NCBI GenBank assembly: GCA_021730945.1
Contig: JAKFYH010000023.1
Location: 1-64,000 of the forward strand
DNA length: 64,000 nucleotides
Source: Acidobacteriota bacterium
GTDB lineage: Bacteria; Acidobacteriota; Vicinamibacteria; Vicinamibacterales; UBA2999
Direction: 5' to 3'
Shown: one piece after another, positions 25,104 through 34,083 of the stretch
Layout: every line of letters starts with the position of its first letter
Numbering within the stretch: position 1 is the stretch's first letter
Position numbers and translations under genes: made by a program
The notes under the pieces: model-generated
Told to the model about the DNA's origin: nothing
The model's database searches: none
Seen by the model: only the letters and a program-made list of their open reading frames with translations

Positions 25104-26605
25104 CGGTTGCGCTCGCCAGCCTGACGGCGTTGCGCCACGGTATCCACCAGGCGAAACGATCCACGCACGGCCGAGGCCAGCGCGGCCACCAGGACAAAAT
25201 AGATGACAAAGACGGCGCGTGAGTAACTGGTGTAGTGATACAGGTAGACGATCACCAGCTGCGCCGCTGCCGTCCCCAGCAGCGCGCCCTTGAGAAGGGT
25301 GACACTGTCGCGCACCCCAAACAGGTGCCAGGTGCCGCGGTACACCCCGACGACGAAAAACGCTATCAACTGGGCGGCCAGGATGACCGGCAGCGATTCA
25401 TAGAATGTCTCGACGTTGGCCAGGTAGTCGCCATCGGTGAATCGCAGCCGATAGGCACCGTAGTAGGCCGCGCCAATCACGCAGAAGTCGATCACGACCT
25501 CCAGGACACGCCGCTTGTACATGAAGTCGGCAATCAGCGGGGTGATGGCCTCGCGCGGCGGCGCCGCCTGGTCGTCGTAGACCCGGATTCGAGCCAGATA
25601 CACGGCGAACGCGCTCATGGCCGCCAGAAACACCGCCGCCGGCACGAACGACAGGCCCTCGGTGGCATTGCGCAGAGTGAGGCCAATCACGCCGCCGACC
25701 GCTGCCAGAAACCACAGCACGAACACCGCGGCCCGCTCCGACAGGCCCATGGCCACCAGGCGATGCGAGGAATGATCGCGGCCCCCGACCGCTGGTGAGC
25801 GTCCGGACAGCAGACGCGCCGTGGTCACCAGCGTGGTGTCGAAGATCGGAATCAACAAGAGGAACACCGGCCCGGCGATTACCGACAGCACATCGGTTCG
25901 ACTGGCGCGAATGCCTTCGGGACTGAGGGTCAACGACGCAACCGTAAACCCGAGAAACAGGCTGCCGCTGTCGCCCATGAAGATCGACGCCGGAGGAAAA
26001 TTGAACAGCAGGAAACCACTGGTCGCCCCCAGCAACAACGCCAGCAACATCACTTGATTGCCGGCCTCGTCGCGGGTGGCGCCAGTCAGGAGCCCCGCGA
26101 TCAGCATCGCCGTGACCACGATCGTGACACCGGCCAGCAGGCCATCCATGTTGTCGAGCAGGTTGAAGGCGTTGGTCAGGCCCACCACCCAGACGATGGT
26201 CAGGAGGCTGTTAAGCAAGCGAGACTCGACCCAGCTCAGGCTGTAGCCGAAGTACACCAGCAGCGCCGCCAGCGTGATCTGGGCGATCAGCTTGGTCGAC
26301 GGCTTCAGCGTCAGCAGGTCGTCGACCAACCCGACCACGAATATCAGCAACGCCGCCGCCACCGGCACCACCATCGACATGGCCACACCCGTGACGAGGG
26401 CCCCGGCCAATGTCGCCACCGCGATGCCCACCCCGCCCAACAGCGGCACGGTCTGCCGATGCCAGCGATCGTTGCGGGGATGCGCCACTACGCCGATGCG
26501 CAGCGCCAGCACTCGACAGATCGGCAATAACGCAAGGGCCAGCGCGAGACCCACGAGCAGCGGTGGCACCACTGGTCTGAGCGCCTCGGGAATCATCTCA
26601 GACAT
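25100..26605 (-). CDS. wecA: WecA/MraY-family sugar-1-phosphate transferase with extra C-terminal FlaA1/WbpM-type membrane domain
   Basis: A 501-residue polytopic protein. Residues 1-360 are a GT4-type polyprenyl-phosphate N-acetylhexosamine-1-phosphate transferase: HPRNDRWHRQTVPLLGGVGI, VGLVDDLLTLKPSTKLIAQ with the catalytic Asp pair, NAFNLLDNMDGLLAG, GDSGSLFLGF and the cytoplasmic HSSHRLV. It would start glycan assembly on undecaprenyl phosphate. WecA proteins usually end near 350-370 residues. Here about 130 residues follow (KRRVLEVVIDFCVIGAAYYG, YRLRF, VGVYRGTWHLFGVRD), resembling the N-terminal membrane domain of FlaA1/WbpM-type UDP-GlcNAc dehydratases without the dehydratase. ATG 26605 overlaps the preceding gene by 8 nt. 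Confidence 0.88.
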   Translation of the reverse strand: MSEMIPEALRPVVPPLLVGLALALALLPICRVLALRIGVVAHPRNDRWHRQTVPLLGGVGIAVATLAGALVTGVAMSMVVPVAAALLIFVVGLVDDLLTLKPSTKLIAQITLAALLVYFGYSLSWVESRLLNSLLTIVWVVGLTNAFNLLDNMDGLLAGVTIVVTAMLIAGLLTGATRDEAGNQVMLLALLLGATSGFLLFNFPPASIFMGDSGSLFLGFTVASLTLSPEGIRASRTDVLSVIAGPVFLLLIPIFDTTLVTTARLLSGRSPAVGGRDHSSHRLVAMGLSERAAVFVLWFLAAVGGVIGLTLRNATEGLSFVPAAVFLAAMSAFAVYLARIRVYDDQAAPPREAITPLIADFMYKRRVLEVVIDFCVIGAAYYGAYRLRFTDGDYLANVETFYESLPVILAAQLIAFFVVGVYRGTWHLFGVRDSVTLLKGALLGTAAAQLVIVYLYHYTSYSRAVFVIYFVLVAALASAVRGSFRLVDTVAQRRQAGERNR

Positions 26606-27587
26606 GGTAATCGGTCTGGCGTCCCGCCGGTGCCGCGCGCTCAGGGATCGCCCGCAACACGACCAGCGGAACCAGCACCGGCACCCAGAGCCGCCACTCC
26701 CATGGCTCGGCAAAGACGTGGACGAACCCGAGATACGGCAGCGACAGGGCGGCGAACCACATCCGTTCGCGCAGGTTGCGTCCACCGGCCAGCAACAACA
26801 CCAGCGACGCCGCCAGCATGGCCGACCCGGTCAGCGAGAACCAGTTCAAGTTCGACCACCACTGCCAGGCATAGAAGACACTGCTCGCACCCGACCAGCC
26901 AACGACGGCGCGGACGCCGACGTAGACCACGACCACCGCACTTGAACTGGCGACCAACGTCGCTCGGGCCGCCCGGTCGCCGGCGAGGATGGCGCGGTGA
27001 TGCACGGCGAGGTAGAAGACGGGAATGAAATACGCCGTCTCGCGAGTCAACGTCGCCAGGCCGGTGACAACTACCAGGGGCAGAAGCGCAGTGCCGGCCG
27101 CGGCCGAGAGCGTGATCAGCACCGCGGCCATCTGGAAGGCGAAGAACACCCCGTCGTACGGGGTGACTACGAAAGCTGCAATGGCCACCGCCAGGGCGAC
27201 GCCGGCAACGACCAGCTCAGGCGCCCCCTCGTCTGGCGGCGAACTGCGGCGAAGGGCGACCAGCAACAAACTACAGCCAATGCACGTCGCCAGCGTGTGC
27301 ACGACGACGTAGGCCCAGTAGGTGGCGGCGTTTCCGAGCGGATCCAGCAGGAGCAACGCCCGCGGCACCGGCCAACCGACGGCCAGGGGCTCGAACACAG
27401 CCGACAGCCACTGCACCAGGTAACGTCCGACGATGCGGTACTGGAACACGCTGCGCTGATATTGCCCGGCCAGGCCGGAAGTGGAAAACACGTCGGTCGT
27501 GTAGTTGGTGAAGAACCCGAAGAAGGCGATCAGCGAAAAGCCCGCCGGCAGGATCCAGGCGGCACAGATAAACCGCAGGGCCCGCAT
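26598..27587 (-). CDS. Polytopic membrane protein, GT-C-like, unrecognised
   Basis: A 329-residue protein, almost entirely hydrophobic, with about 9-10 predicted helices and no motif I can assign to a named family. The first extracytoplasmic loop after helix 1 is short (FFTNYTTDVFSTSGLAGQYQRS) and contains one Asp. The segment LTRETAYFIPVFYLAVHH resembles the cytoplasmic LxRE/TxxxF stretch of GT-C enzymes. It is shorter than typical GT39 proteins. ATG 27587 overlaps the asnB stop as TGATG and its own stop overlaps the WecA-like gene, so all three are coupled. Possibly a small glycosyltransferase or polymerase-like protein; low certainty on function, high on coding. Confidence 0.7.
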   Translation of the reverse strand: MRALRFICAAWILPAGFSLIAFFGFFTNYTTDVFSTSGLAGQYQRSVFQYRIVGRYLVQWLSAVFEPLAVGWPVPRALLLLDPLGNAATYWAYVVVHTLATCIGCSLLLVALRRSSPPDEGAPELVVAGVALAVAIAAFVVTPYDGVFFAFQMAAVLITLSAAAGTALLPLVVVTGLATLTRETAYFIPVFYLAVHHRAILAGDRAARATLVASSSAVVVVYVGVRAVVGWSGASSVFYAWQWWSNLNWFSLTGSAMLAASLVLLLAGGRNLRERMWFAALSLPYLGFVHVFAEPWEWRLWVPVLVPLVVLRAIPERAAPAGRQTDYHV

Positions 27588-29494
27588 CACTGCGTCGCGC
27601 CGTTCCATGAGGGCAGCAGTTGCAGCCACCGCTCGAAGGTCAGCAATGTCCAGAGTCGATGGCCGTGATTGGCCCGTCCGGCGGCGTGGTGATCGAGCAG
27701 CTGTGCCACGTAGGGTTGCGACACGTAGGTGCGCAGGTGCGCCGATGGCGACAGCAGCAGATCGTGGGCGTAGCTACGCAGTTCGCCACGAAACCAGGCG
27801 TCGATCGGCACGCCGAAGCCGCGCTTCGGGCTTCGCTGCACCTCGGCCGGCACCAGGTCGGCAAAGGCCTCGCGCAACACCGCCTTGGTCGTGCGCCCGT
27901 GCAACTTGTCCCGGTCCGGCAACGCGGCGACGTATTCCATCAAGGCGAGGTCGAGAAACGGCGAACGCGCCTCGAGCGAGTTGGCCATCGACATCCGGTC
28001 GGCCTTCACGAGCAGGTCGTCATGCAGATAACTGTGGAAGTTCGCCGCCAGCAGCCGGCTCAGGGCCGATGCACCCTCCACGCCTGCCAGCGCACGCAGA
28101 TGGCGGCCGCGGTCGATCGGGCCGACCCCCTGCAGGAAAGCCGGCTGGAGCAACTTCTCGAGGTCGTCATAGAAGACCCCGGCCCAGGCAGTGAGGCGAT
28201 CCTCGAGTGGCAGCCGCATGAAGCGAGTGAAGCGCCGCGCGCGTGACAGCAGGTGGCGCTCGTTGCGCGGCTTGGGCAACACGTCGAGGACGCCGCCCAG
28301 AACGCCGAGCCAGGCCGGCGTCGACTCGGCGGCCAACGCGGCGCCAAATCGCAGGTAGCCGGCAAACAGTTCATCGCCGCCATCGCCGGTGAGCGCGACG
28401 GTCACGTGCTCACGCGTCAACTTGGCAACCAGGTAGGTCGGCAGGGCCGATGAGTCGGCAAATGGTCCATCGTGGTGGTAGATGAGGGTGTCGAGCAGGT
28501 CGATCGCCGATGGCCGCACGCGGAACTCGGTGTGCATCGTCCCAAACTGTTTGGCGGTGGCGGCCGCCTGTGCCGACTCGTCAAAGGCCGGGTCATCGTC
28601 AAAGCCGATGCTGAAGGTGCGCACCGGAGCGGTCGAGAGCTGGCTCATGATTCCGACCACGATGGTCGAGTCGAGTCCGCCGCTCAGGTAGGCGCCAAGC
28701 GGCACGTCGCTGACCAGGCGGCGGCGCACGGCGGCGGTGACCAGTTCCCGCACGCGGCCGACGTGAGCGGCGTGATCGCCGGCGGGCGGCGGCGCCGCCG
28801 CTGGGGGATACGCCAACTGCCAGTAACGGCGATCCTGCCTGCGGCCACCGCGATCAAACACCGCGATGGTCCCGGGCGCCAGGTGCGACACTCCACGATA
28901 GAAGGTCTGCGGATGTGGCGCATAGCCGTAGAGGAAGTACGAGGGCACGGCCTGCTCGTCGACTTCGAGCGCGAGGCCCGGATGCGCCGCCAGGGCCTTG
29001 ACCTCTGATGCGAACACGACCCGCTCGTGGGTCTGCCACACAAACAGCGGCTTCTTCCCCGCCCGATCCCTGGCCAGCACGAGGCGTCCTTCGCGGTGAT
29101 CCCAGATGGCCAGCGCGAACATGCCGTCGAGCTTGTCGATGGCCCGCTCGCCCAGTTCCTCGTAGAGGTGCACGATCACCTCCGAGTCGGCGTGCGAGCG
29201 GAAGACGTGCCCGCGCGCGACCAGGCCGCGTCGCAATTCCTGATAGTTGTAAATCTCGCCGTTGAATACCAGTTGAACGGCCTGGTCTTCGTTGCCGATC
29301 GGCTGGTTGGCGCCGGCGCTCAGGTCGATGATGCTGAGCCGCCGAAAGCCGAGTCCGGCGCTGGCATCGGGCGACAAATACGTCGCGCCATGGTCCGGCC
29401 CGCGGTGGCGGATCGCACTCGACATGGCCGCAAGCGTGCGCTCGGTCACCGGCCGATGGCCCGTGAAGCTCAGTTCACCACAAATGCCGCACAT
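27587..29494 (-). CDS. asnB: Asparagine synthase-like glutamine amidotransferase
   Basis: A 635-residue cytoplasmic enzyme. The class II glutaminase domain has the nucleophile Cys2 (MCGICGE), RHRGPDHG, RLSIIDLSAGANQPI and LVFNGEIYNYQELR. The synthetase domain has the ATP-pyrophosphatase loop AYLSGGLDSTIVVGI, FDDDPAFDE, ALTGDGGDELFAGYLRF, KADRMSMANSLEARSPFLD and KRGFGVPI. AsnB-like paralogues in polysaccharide loci often amidate uronic-acid or amino-acid groups rather than aspartate; context favours that here but does not prove it. The start is fixed by Cys2. A 49-bp gap separates it from the GT4-DUF218 gene and includes a short tandem repeat. Confidence 0.92.
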   Translation of the reverse strand: MCGICGELSFTGHRPVTERTLAAMSSAIRHRGPDHGATYLSPDASAGLGFRRLSIIDLSAGANQPIGNEDQAVQLVFNGEIYNYQELRRGLVARGHVFRSHADSEVIVHLYEELGERAIDKLDGMFALAIWDHREGRLVLARDRAGKKPLFVWQTHERVVFASEVKALAAHPGLALEVDEQAVPSYFLYGYAPHPQTFYRGVSHLAPGTIAVFDRGGRRQDRRYWQLAYPPAAAPPPAGDHAAHVGRVRELVTAAVRRRLVSDVPLGAYLSGGLDSTIVVGIMSQLSTAPVRTFSIGFDDDPAFDESAQAAATAKQFGTMHTEFRVRPSAIDLLDTLIYHHDGPFADSSALPTYLVAKLTREHVTVALTGDGGDELFAGYLRFGAALAAESTPAWLGVLGGVLDVLPKPRNERHLLSRARRFTRFMRLPLEDRLTAWAGVFYDDLEKLLQPAFLQGVGPIDRGRHLRALAGVEGASALSRLLAANFHSYLHDDLLVKADRMSMANSLEARSPFLDLALMEYVAALPDRDKLHGRTTKAVLREAFADLVPAEVQRSPKRGFGVPIDAWFRGELRSYAHDLLLSPSAHLRTYVSQPYVAQLLDHHAAGRANHGHRLWTLLTFERWLQLLPSWNGATQ

Positions 29495-29509
29495 CGCTAA
29501 ACGACCGGG

Positions 29510-29537
29510 ATCCGGGAGCCGGAATCCGGGATTCGGA
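29510..29537. repeat. Short intergenic tandem repeat, 2 x 14 bp
   Basis: Two adjacent 14-bp units, ATCCGGGAGCCGGA and ATCCGGGATTCGGA, matching at 12 of 14 positions, fill most of the 49-bp gap between asnB and the upstream gene. No function is evident. Confidence 0.6.
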
Positions 29538-29543
29538 CCTGAC

Positions 29544-31382
29544 TCACAACCAACCGCGCCACCAGTAGACGGCGATGGCGGCATACTCCTGCAGGATGCC
29601 GCGGACCTGCTCAACGCTGGCGCCGATCGTGTGGTCGTAGAACTGGGCCTGCGGCGGCGGCACCGGGATCACCGCCACATCTGGCGCGAGGTTCTGCCAG
29701 ACCAGGTCAGCGCGACGCATGTGGTACGGCGAACTGACCAGCAGGATCGTCCGCCAGTTCCGCGCCCTGAGAATCTCGGTGGTGTAGGTGACGTTCTCAC
29801 GGGTGTTGGTCGCGCGCAGCTCCAGCACGATGCGGTCAGCCGGTACGCCCTGGTCAATAGCCAGCGCGCGCATGACTTCGGCTTCCTTGAAGCTGTAGAC
29901 GTAGCCGGACGACAGGATCAGCGCCGGCGCGAACCCGCTGCGGTAGAGATCCACGGCCTGCTTGAGACGCTCCTGGGCGCCGCCACCGGCGCGTCCCGAC
30001 TCCCCGACGCCGCCGGCAAAGACCACGACAGCATCGGCCTGCTGCGGCGGTGCCGACAGGCGGAGCGGCTCGGCCGCCCACCAGACGAGGTTGGTCTGGA
30101 ACACCAGCAGGTAGGCCGCTGCCACGCCCAGCACGATGCGGGCGGTGTGGCCACGGGCGCGGCGATAGACGCGACGCAGGGCCGCGTCCCAGCGCTGCTC
30201 GCCGGCCGAACGGCGCGCCAGCGCCTGGTCGATCAGCACGCCCATGGCATCGATGCGGCTGCGCCAGCTGTTGCTTTGCGCCACTTCCCGGCGCCGCGCC
30301 ACGACCGTGGGCTGGGTCTCGGTCAGCGCGGTGCGAATGGCCTGGGCGAACGCCTGCGCAGTGGCGGCGACGTGCACCACTTCGCCGTGATCGCGATTGA
30401 ACCGCCGAATCTCGGCCAGGTCAGTGGCCACCACCGGCGTGCCCATGGCCAGGTACTCGTTCAGCTTGGTGGGATAGACGTTGGCCGTGTACTCGGCGAT
30501 CTTGTACGGCACCAGGCCGACGCCAAACGCCTTCACGTAGGCGGGCACCTGGGCGTGGTCACGCTGGCCGAGTAACTTGATGTTCGGCCGCGACTGCAGG
30601 ACGGATACGTCAACCTGCGCGGGCCCGACCATGGCAAAGGTGACGTCGGGCATCAGGCCGGCCACGGCGGAAAGCAGCTCTTGATCGACCCACTGGTGCA
30701 GGCCGCCGACATATCCGACCACTGGTCCCGCCAACGCCGCGATGTCGGCCGGCGGCGGGGCGGCGCTGTCGCGGGTCTGCTCGAACCGGGCCAGGCTGAC
30801 GCCAAACGGAAACAGGTGCACCTGGCCCGCCGACTGCGCGGCGCGGACCCGCAACTTCTCGGAGGTCACAAACACCAGGTCCGCTTCACGGAACAGGGCC
30901 TGCTCGCTGGCGACGATCTTGCGCGCGCCGGCGGAACTCGACGCCAGGTCGTCGATGCAGTAGTAGATCGTCAACAGCTTGTCGGTGCCGCGGATCAGGT
31001 CGCGCGCCAGCGGGGTTGGCAGAAAGGTCCACACGATCGGCCGATGGAACCCGGTCACCCGCATCCAGCGCTGCATCGCGCGCTGCATGAAGAACGCGTT
31101 AATCCATCGCGCGATTCGTGAGTATGGAAACGGCAAAAGCAGCGGCGAATAGACGAACAGGTTCTCTCGTTCCTCGCGGAACCCCTTGGTCGCACGCCAC
31201 CAGCTAAGCAGGCGCTTGCGGATGCGCGGGAAGTCGCCCACCGAAGGAGCGCGGACGCCCGTGTTCTCCACAAACAGCACGCGGTGCCCCTCGGCCGCGT
31301 AGGTCGACATGATCTCCTGGTGACCCTGCCAGATAAAGTCCCAGTCGATCGACGAGATGCAGAGAATGTCGTGACGGGTCAT
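29544..31382 (-). CDS. Fusion: GT4-type glycosyltransferase plus membrane-anchored DUF218 (YdcF/ElyC-like) domain
   Basis: 612 residues. Residues 1-395 form a GT-B glycosyltransferase (GT4-like): ILCISSIDWDFIWQGHQEIM at the N-terminus, VVGYVGGLHQWVDQELL, VGPAQVDVS, and the donor-site segment VYPTKLNEYLAMGTPVVATD. A single hydrophobic helix (about 414-436) leads into a DUF218 domain (449-600): ADAVVVFAGG, ILSSGY, ATNTREN (524-530) and SSPYHMRRA. DUF218 proteins (YdcF, SanA, ElyC) act at the envelope, and ElyC affects undecaprenyl-phosphate metabolism. If the helix crosses the membrane once, the two domains lie on opposite faces. ATG 31382 is chosen because the glycosyltransferase fold starts there; 19 bp separate it from the upstream GT4. 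Confidence 0.85.
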   Translation of the reverse strand: MTRHDILCISSIDWDFIWQGHQEIMSTYAAEGHRVLFVENTGVRAPSVGDFPRIRKRLLSWWRATKGFREERENLFVYSPLLLPFPYSRIARWINAFFMQRAMQRWMRVTGFHRPIVWTFLPTPLARDLIRGTDKLLTIYYCIDDLASSSAGARKIVASEQALFREADLVFVTSEKLRVRAAQSAGQVHLFPFGVSLARFEQTRDSAAPPPADIAALAGPVVGYVGGLHQWVDQELLSAVAGLMPDVTFAMVGPAQVDVSVLQSRPNIKLLGQRDHAQVPAYVKAFGVGLVPYKIAEYTANVYPTKLNEYLAMGTPVVATDLAEIRRFNRDHGEVVHVAATAQAFAQAIRTALTETQPTVVARRREVAQSNSWRSRIDAMGVLIDQALARRSAGEQRWDAALRRVYRRARGHTARIVLGVAAAYLLVFQTNLVWWAAEPLRLSAPPQQADAVVVFAGGVGESGRAGGGAQERLKQAVDLYRSGFAPALILSSGYVYSFKEAEVMRALAIDQGVPADRIVLELRATNTRENVTYTTEILRARNWRTILLVSSPYHMRRADLVWQNLAPDVAVIPVPPPQAQFYDHTIGASVEQVRGILQEYAAIAVYWWRGWL

Positions 31383-31401
31383 GGATGCGGGCGCCACTAT
31401 T

Positions 31402-32586
31402 CTAGCGGAGCGAGTCGTAGGCTTCGGTCCAGCGCTGGCGCGCCGCCTCGAGGCCGTAGCGGCTGACCACGGTCTCGCGGGCGTGGGCGCCGAGACGCGA
31501 TGCTTCGGCCGGCTGGCGGAGCACGCGCAGAATGGCTTCGGCCAGGGCCTCGGGATCACGCGGCTCGACCAGGATGCCGGTCACGCCGTCATCGACAATC
31601 TCGTCGGTCACCTGCTCGATGCGTGAGGCGACCACCGGCAAGCCCGACGCCATCGCCTCGACCAGCACCATGCCGAAGGCCTCGCGCGAGGATGGCATGA
31701 CAAAGATGTCGGCCGCGTGGTACGCCGACTCGACGTTGGCCATCGGTCCGGTGAACCGCACGCGATCGCCGACGCCCAGGTCGGCGGCCCTCGCCGTGAT
31801 CGCCGCGGCCAGCGCCTTGTCCACCTCGTGATACTCGGAGTCGGTTTCGCCCACGAAGATCAATCCGGTCGGCGGCGCGCCGAGCTCAGCAAGTCGCAGC
31901 CACGCGTCAAACAGCACATCGGGACACTTTTCACGCGAGAAGAACCCGACGAACAGGATCCAGTAGAGGTCGTCCGACAGCGGCGCCAGAGCCTGGCGGG
32001 CCACCTGCCGTTGCTGTCGCGTCGGCGGGTGAAAGCGAGCAACATCAAGGCCATTGGGCGCGAGCTTGACCTTTGTTGGCGGCAGGCCGGCGGCCAGGTA
32101 GTTGTGAGCGATCCGCGAGCTGATGGCCAGGTACAGGTCGGCCTGCCGATAGGCCCAATAGGTCAGCCAGCCCAGTTGCCGCGCCGCGACGGCTTCGTCG
32201 GAACCGGCGGTGTGAATGGTCAGCATGATGCGCTTGCCAAACAACCTGGCGAGCACCACCATCAGGATCGACTTCTGCGAGAAGCCATGCAGGTGCACGA
32301 GTTCGAAGGTGTGGCGCTCGGCGAGAAAAAACCGCACCGTCCGTAGCGCCGCCATCAGCTTCGAGAGGCGGCTCGCGACGTTGACCCGCACCCGCATTAC
32401 CGGCGTGCCCTCGACCTCGGAGACACGAGGCAGCCGGCGATCGGTGCAGGTGGTGAAGACGCGAAAGCGAAAGCGGTCGCCGAGCGCGTGGATCATGGTC
32501 CGGCACTGCAGGCCGCCGCCGCTCAGTTCGGGCCAGTAGGCGCCGGTGACCATCAGCACACCGCGGTCGCTCGCGGCACTCTTCAA
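31402..32586 (-). CDS. Glycosyltransferase family 4
   Basis: A 394-residue cytoplasmic GT-B retaining glycosyltransferase. The N-terminal domain opens with GVLMVTGAYWPELSGGGLQ, the usual acceptor-side glycine-rich loop. The C-terminal Glycos_transf_1 domain has LAPNGLDVARFHPP, WILFVGFFSREKCPDVL, RVRFTGPMANVESAY, and the donor-binding EX7E-type segment PSSREAFGMVLVEAMASGLPVVA. It probably adds one sugar in repeat-unit assembly. The start is TTG at 32586, supported by the Shine-Dalgarno AAGGAG 5 nt upstream. A 48-bp, very GC-rich gap with palindromic GCCGGCCGGC separates it from the DUF1552 gene. Confidence 0.92.
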   Translation of the reverse strand: MKSAASDRGVLMVTGAYWPELSGGGLQCRTMIHALGDRFRFRVFTTCTDRRLPRVSEVEGTPVMRVRVNVASRLSKLMAALRTVRFFLAERHTFELVHLHGFSQKSILMVVLARLFGKRIMLTIHTAGSDEAVAARQLGWLTYWAYRQADLYLAISSRIAHNYLAAGLPPTKVKLAPNGLDVARFHPPTRQQRQVARQALAPLSDDLYWILFVGFFSREKCPDVLFDAWLRLAELGAPPTGLIFVGETDSEYHEVDKALAAAITARAADLGVGDRVRFTGPMANVESAYHAADIFVMPSSREAFGMVLVEAMASGLPVVASRIEQVTDEIVDDGVTGILVEPRDPEALAEAILRVLRQPAEASRLGAHARETVVSRYGLEAARQRWTEAYDSLR

Positions 32587-32634
32587 TACGGCTCCTTCGG
32601 GTGTTGCCCGCGCCGGCCGGCGGCCGGGACGGAC

Positions 32635-34083
32635 CTAGAGGTTGGGCAGCGGCGATCGCCGATCGCCGAAGTTGTACTGCCCCTTGAAGTTCACGCGGTA
32701 GTCGCCGAACCCGGGTTCCTCCCCGGTCTCCCACTCCTTGTGGGTCAGGCCCATCTTCGTCATCAGCGTGATCAGCAACTCGTTATAAGGCCGGCCAAGG
32801 TCAGGACCGTTGAGGTCCTCGCGGCCATCCTCCCACATGATCACCTTTTGTTGCGGCTTCTGGTAGTTGATGAACCGATTGGTCTTGATCCGCCCGCCCG
32901 CCCCGCCGATCAGCATGACCTGCATGTCGTTGCTGTAATGCGGATTGCCAACCTTGATGTTGTAGACGCCTGACTCATTGCCCCAAAACACCAGGCTGTT
33001 GTCCAGGTAAGTGGCGCCCGTCTCGGGGTCTTCAACCACGTCGAGCTGGGTGAGGAACTCCGCCACCAGGGCCGAGTACCACTGGTTGATCTTCACGAGT
33101 GGCTCGATATTCAGGTCGTGCGTCAGGTTATGGTGGTTGGTGGCGCTGACCCCTGTGAGCCACGAGAACGAACGCTGCTCCTGGCTGTGGGCCAACTGCA
33201 ATCCGTAGACCCGGCACAGGTCGGACTTGATCGACGACACGATCAGCGTGGCGTAATTGCGGAGAATCTCGCCCGCGCTCGGTTCATCCCGATCGCGAAT
33301 TGGCACCAGCGCCGGGCGGCTGGTGCCGCGTGGCAGTGGCCGCAGCGACTGTTTCTCCACCTGGCGGAGGAAGCTGACGTGGGCATCGAGGCGCTGGCGG
33401 TCATCGGTCGACAGCCGCGGGTCAGCCAGCAGGCTGCGCATCTCCCCGGCCACCGAGTCGATCACGGAGGTGCGGGTGTCCTGGTTGATGGGCGTGGGAA
33501 ACATCCGCTGAAGGACCACCGACGGGTCGGTGTAGGGAACCACCGGAGAAACCAGGGTGCCGTTGCGCGCGACCGACAGCGGCAGGTACTTCATCTCGCT
33601 CTGGCCGTCGGCGACGACGTTCAGGGACCGCAGCCAGGGTTCGCGTGAGTACACGGCCGGCGACATCGCCATCATCTGGTCGATGGTCGGCCGTAACGGG
33701 CGCGCCTCGCCGTAGCCACTCATCATCTTGGTGGCGATGTGCGTGTTCTCGTTCAGGACCGCGGCATCAAGGCCGCGAATCAGCACCATCTTCTTGCGGA
33801 ACCGATCGAACTCCGGTCCGATCACCAGGGACAGCGGACCCCGGATATCGGTCAGAGCGGCTTCCCTGATATTGGGCCCGGTCTGGACGAAGTTGACGGG
33901 CTGGGTCGGATACCAATTCGCGTCGTGCTGGCCGTTGGCGCTGAAGATGGCGATGAATCGCCGCGGGAACCGCACGGTTTGCGCGGCGCCGCGGGCCGCC
34001 AGCGATGGCAGGAACGGCAGCGCCAACGCGGCGCCACCGGCCCCTTTGAGAAAACGGCGGCGGCTAAGGTCGAGTCGTGACAT
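32635..34083 (-). CDS. DUF1552 family protein with Tat signal
   Basis: 482 residues. The N-terminus SRRRFLKGAGGAALALPFLP is a twin-arginine signal, so the protein is exported folded, probably to the periplasm. The rest matches DUF1552, a family found mostly in planctomycetes, acidobacteria and relatives, nearly always paired with a DUF1592/DUF1588/DUF1585 cytochrome-like protein, as here. Conserved-looking segments: FSANGQHDANWYP, RGLDAAVLNENTH, SQEQRSFSWLTGVSATNHHNLTHD and GNESGVYNIKVGNPHYS. Members resemble DUF1501/sulfatase-like folds; biochemical function unknown. The start ATG lies 20 nt inside the upstream DUF1592 gene, so the two are coupled. Confidence 0.92.
   Translation of the reverse strand: MSRLDLSRRRFLKGAGGAALALPFLPSLAARGAAQTVRFPRRFIAIFSANGQHDANWYPTQPVNFVQTGPNIREAALTDIRGPLSLVIGPEFDRFRKKMVLIRGLDAAVLNENTHIATKMMSGYGEARPLRPTIDQMMAMSPAVYSREPWLRSLNVVADGQSEMKYLPLSVARNGTLVSPVVPYTDPSVVLQRMFPTPINQDTRTSVIDSVAGEMRSLLADPRLSTDDRQRLDAHVSFLRQVEKQSLRPLPRGTSRPALVPIRDRDEPSAGEILRNYATLIVSSIKSDLCRVYGLQLAHSQEQRSFSWLTGVSATNHHNLTHDLNIEPLVKINQWYSALVAEFLTQLDVVEDPETGATYLDNSLVFWGNESGVYNIKVGNPHYSNDMQVMLIGGAGGRIKTNRFINYQKPQQKVIMWEDGREDLNGPDLGRPYNELLITLMTKMGLTHKEWETGEEPGFGDYRVNFKGQYNFGDRRSPLPNL

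Noticed and set aside
29544-31382. Assembly or frameshift artefact joining a GT4 and a DUF218 gene
   Set aside because: The frame is continuous, with a plausible linker and membrane helix between two complete domains and no internal start signal, so a real fusion is more likely.
32587-32634. GC-rich palindromic gap before the GT4 gene as an intrinsic terminator
   Set aside because: The GCCGGCCGGC palindrome is not followed by a T-run on the coding strand, and a strong AAGGAG for the next gene follows directly.
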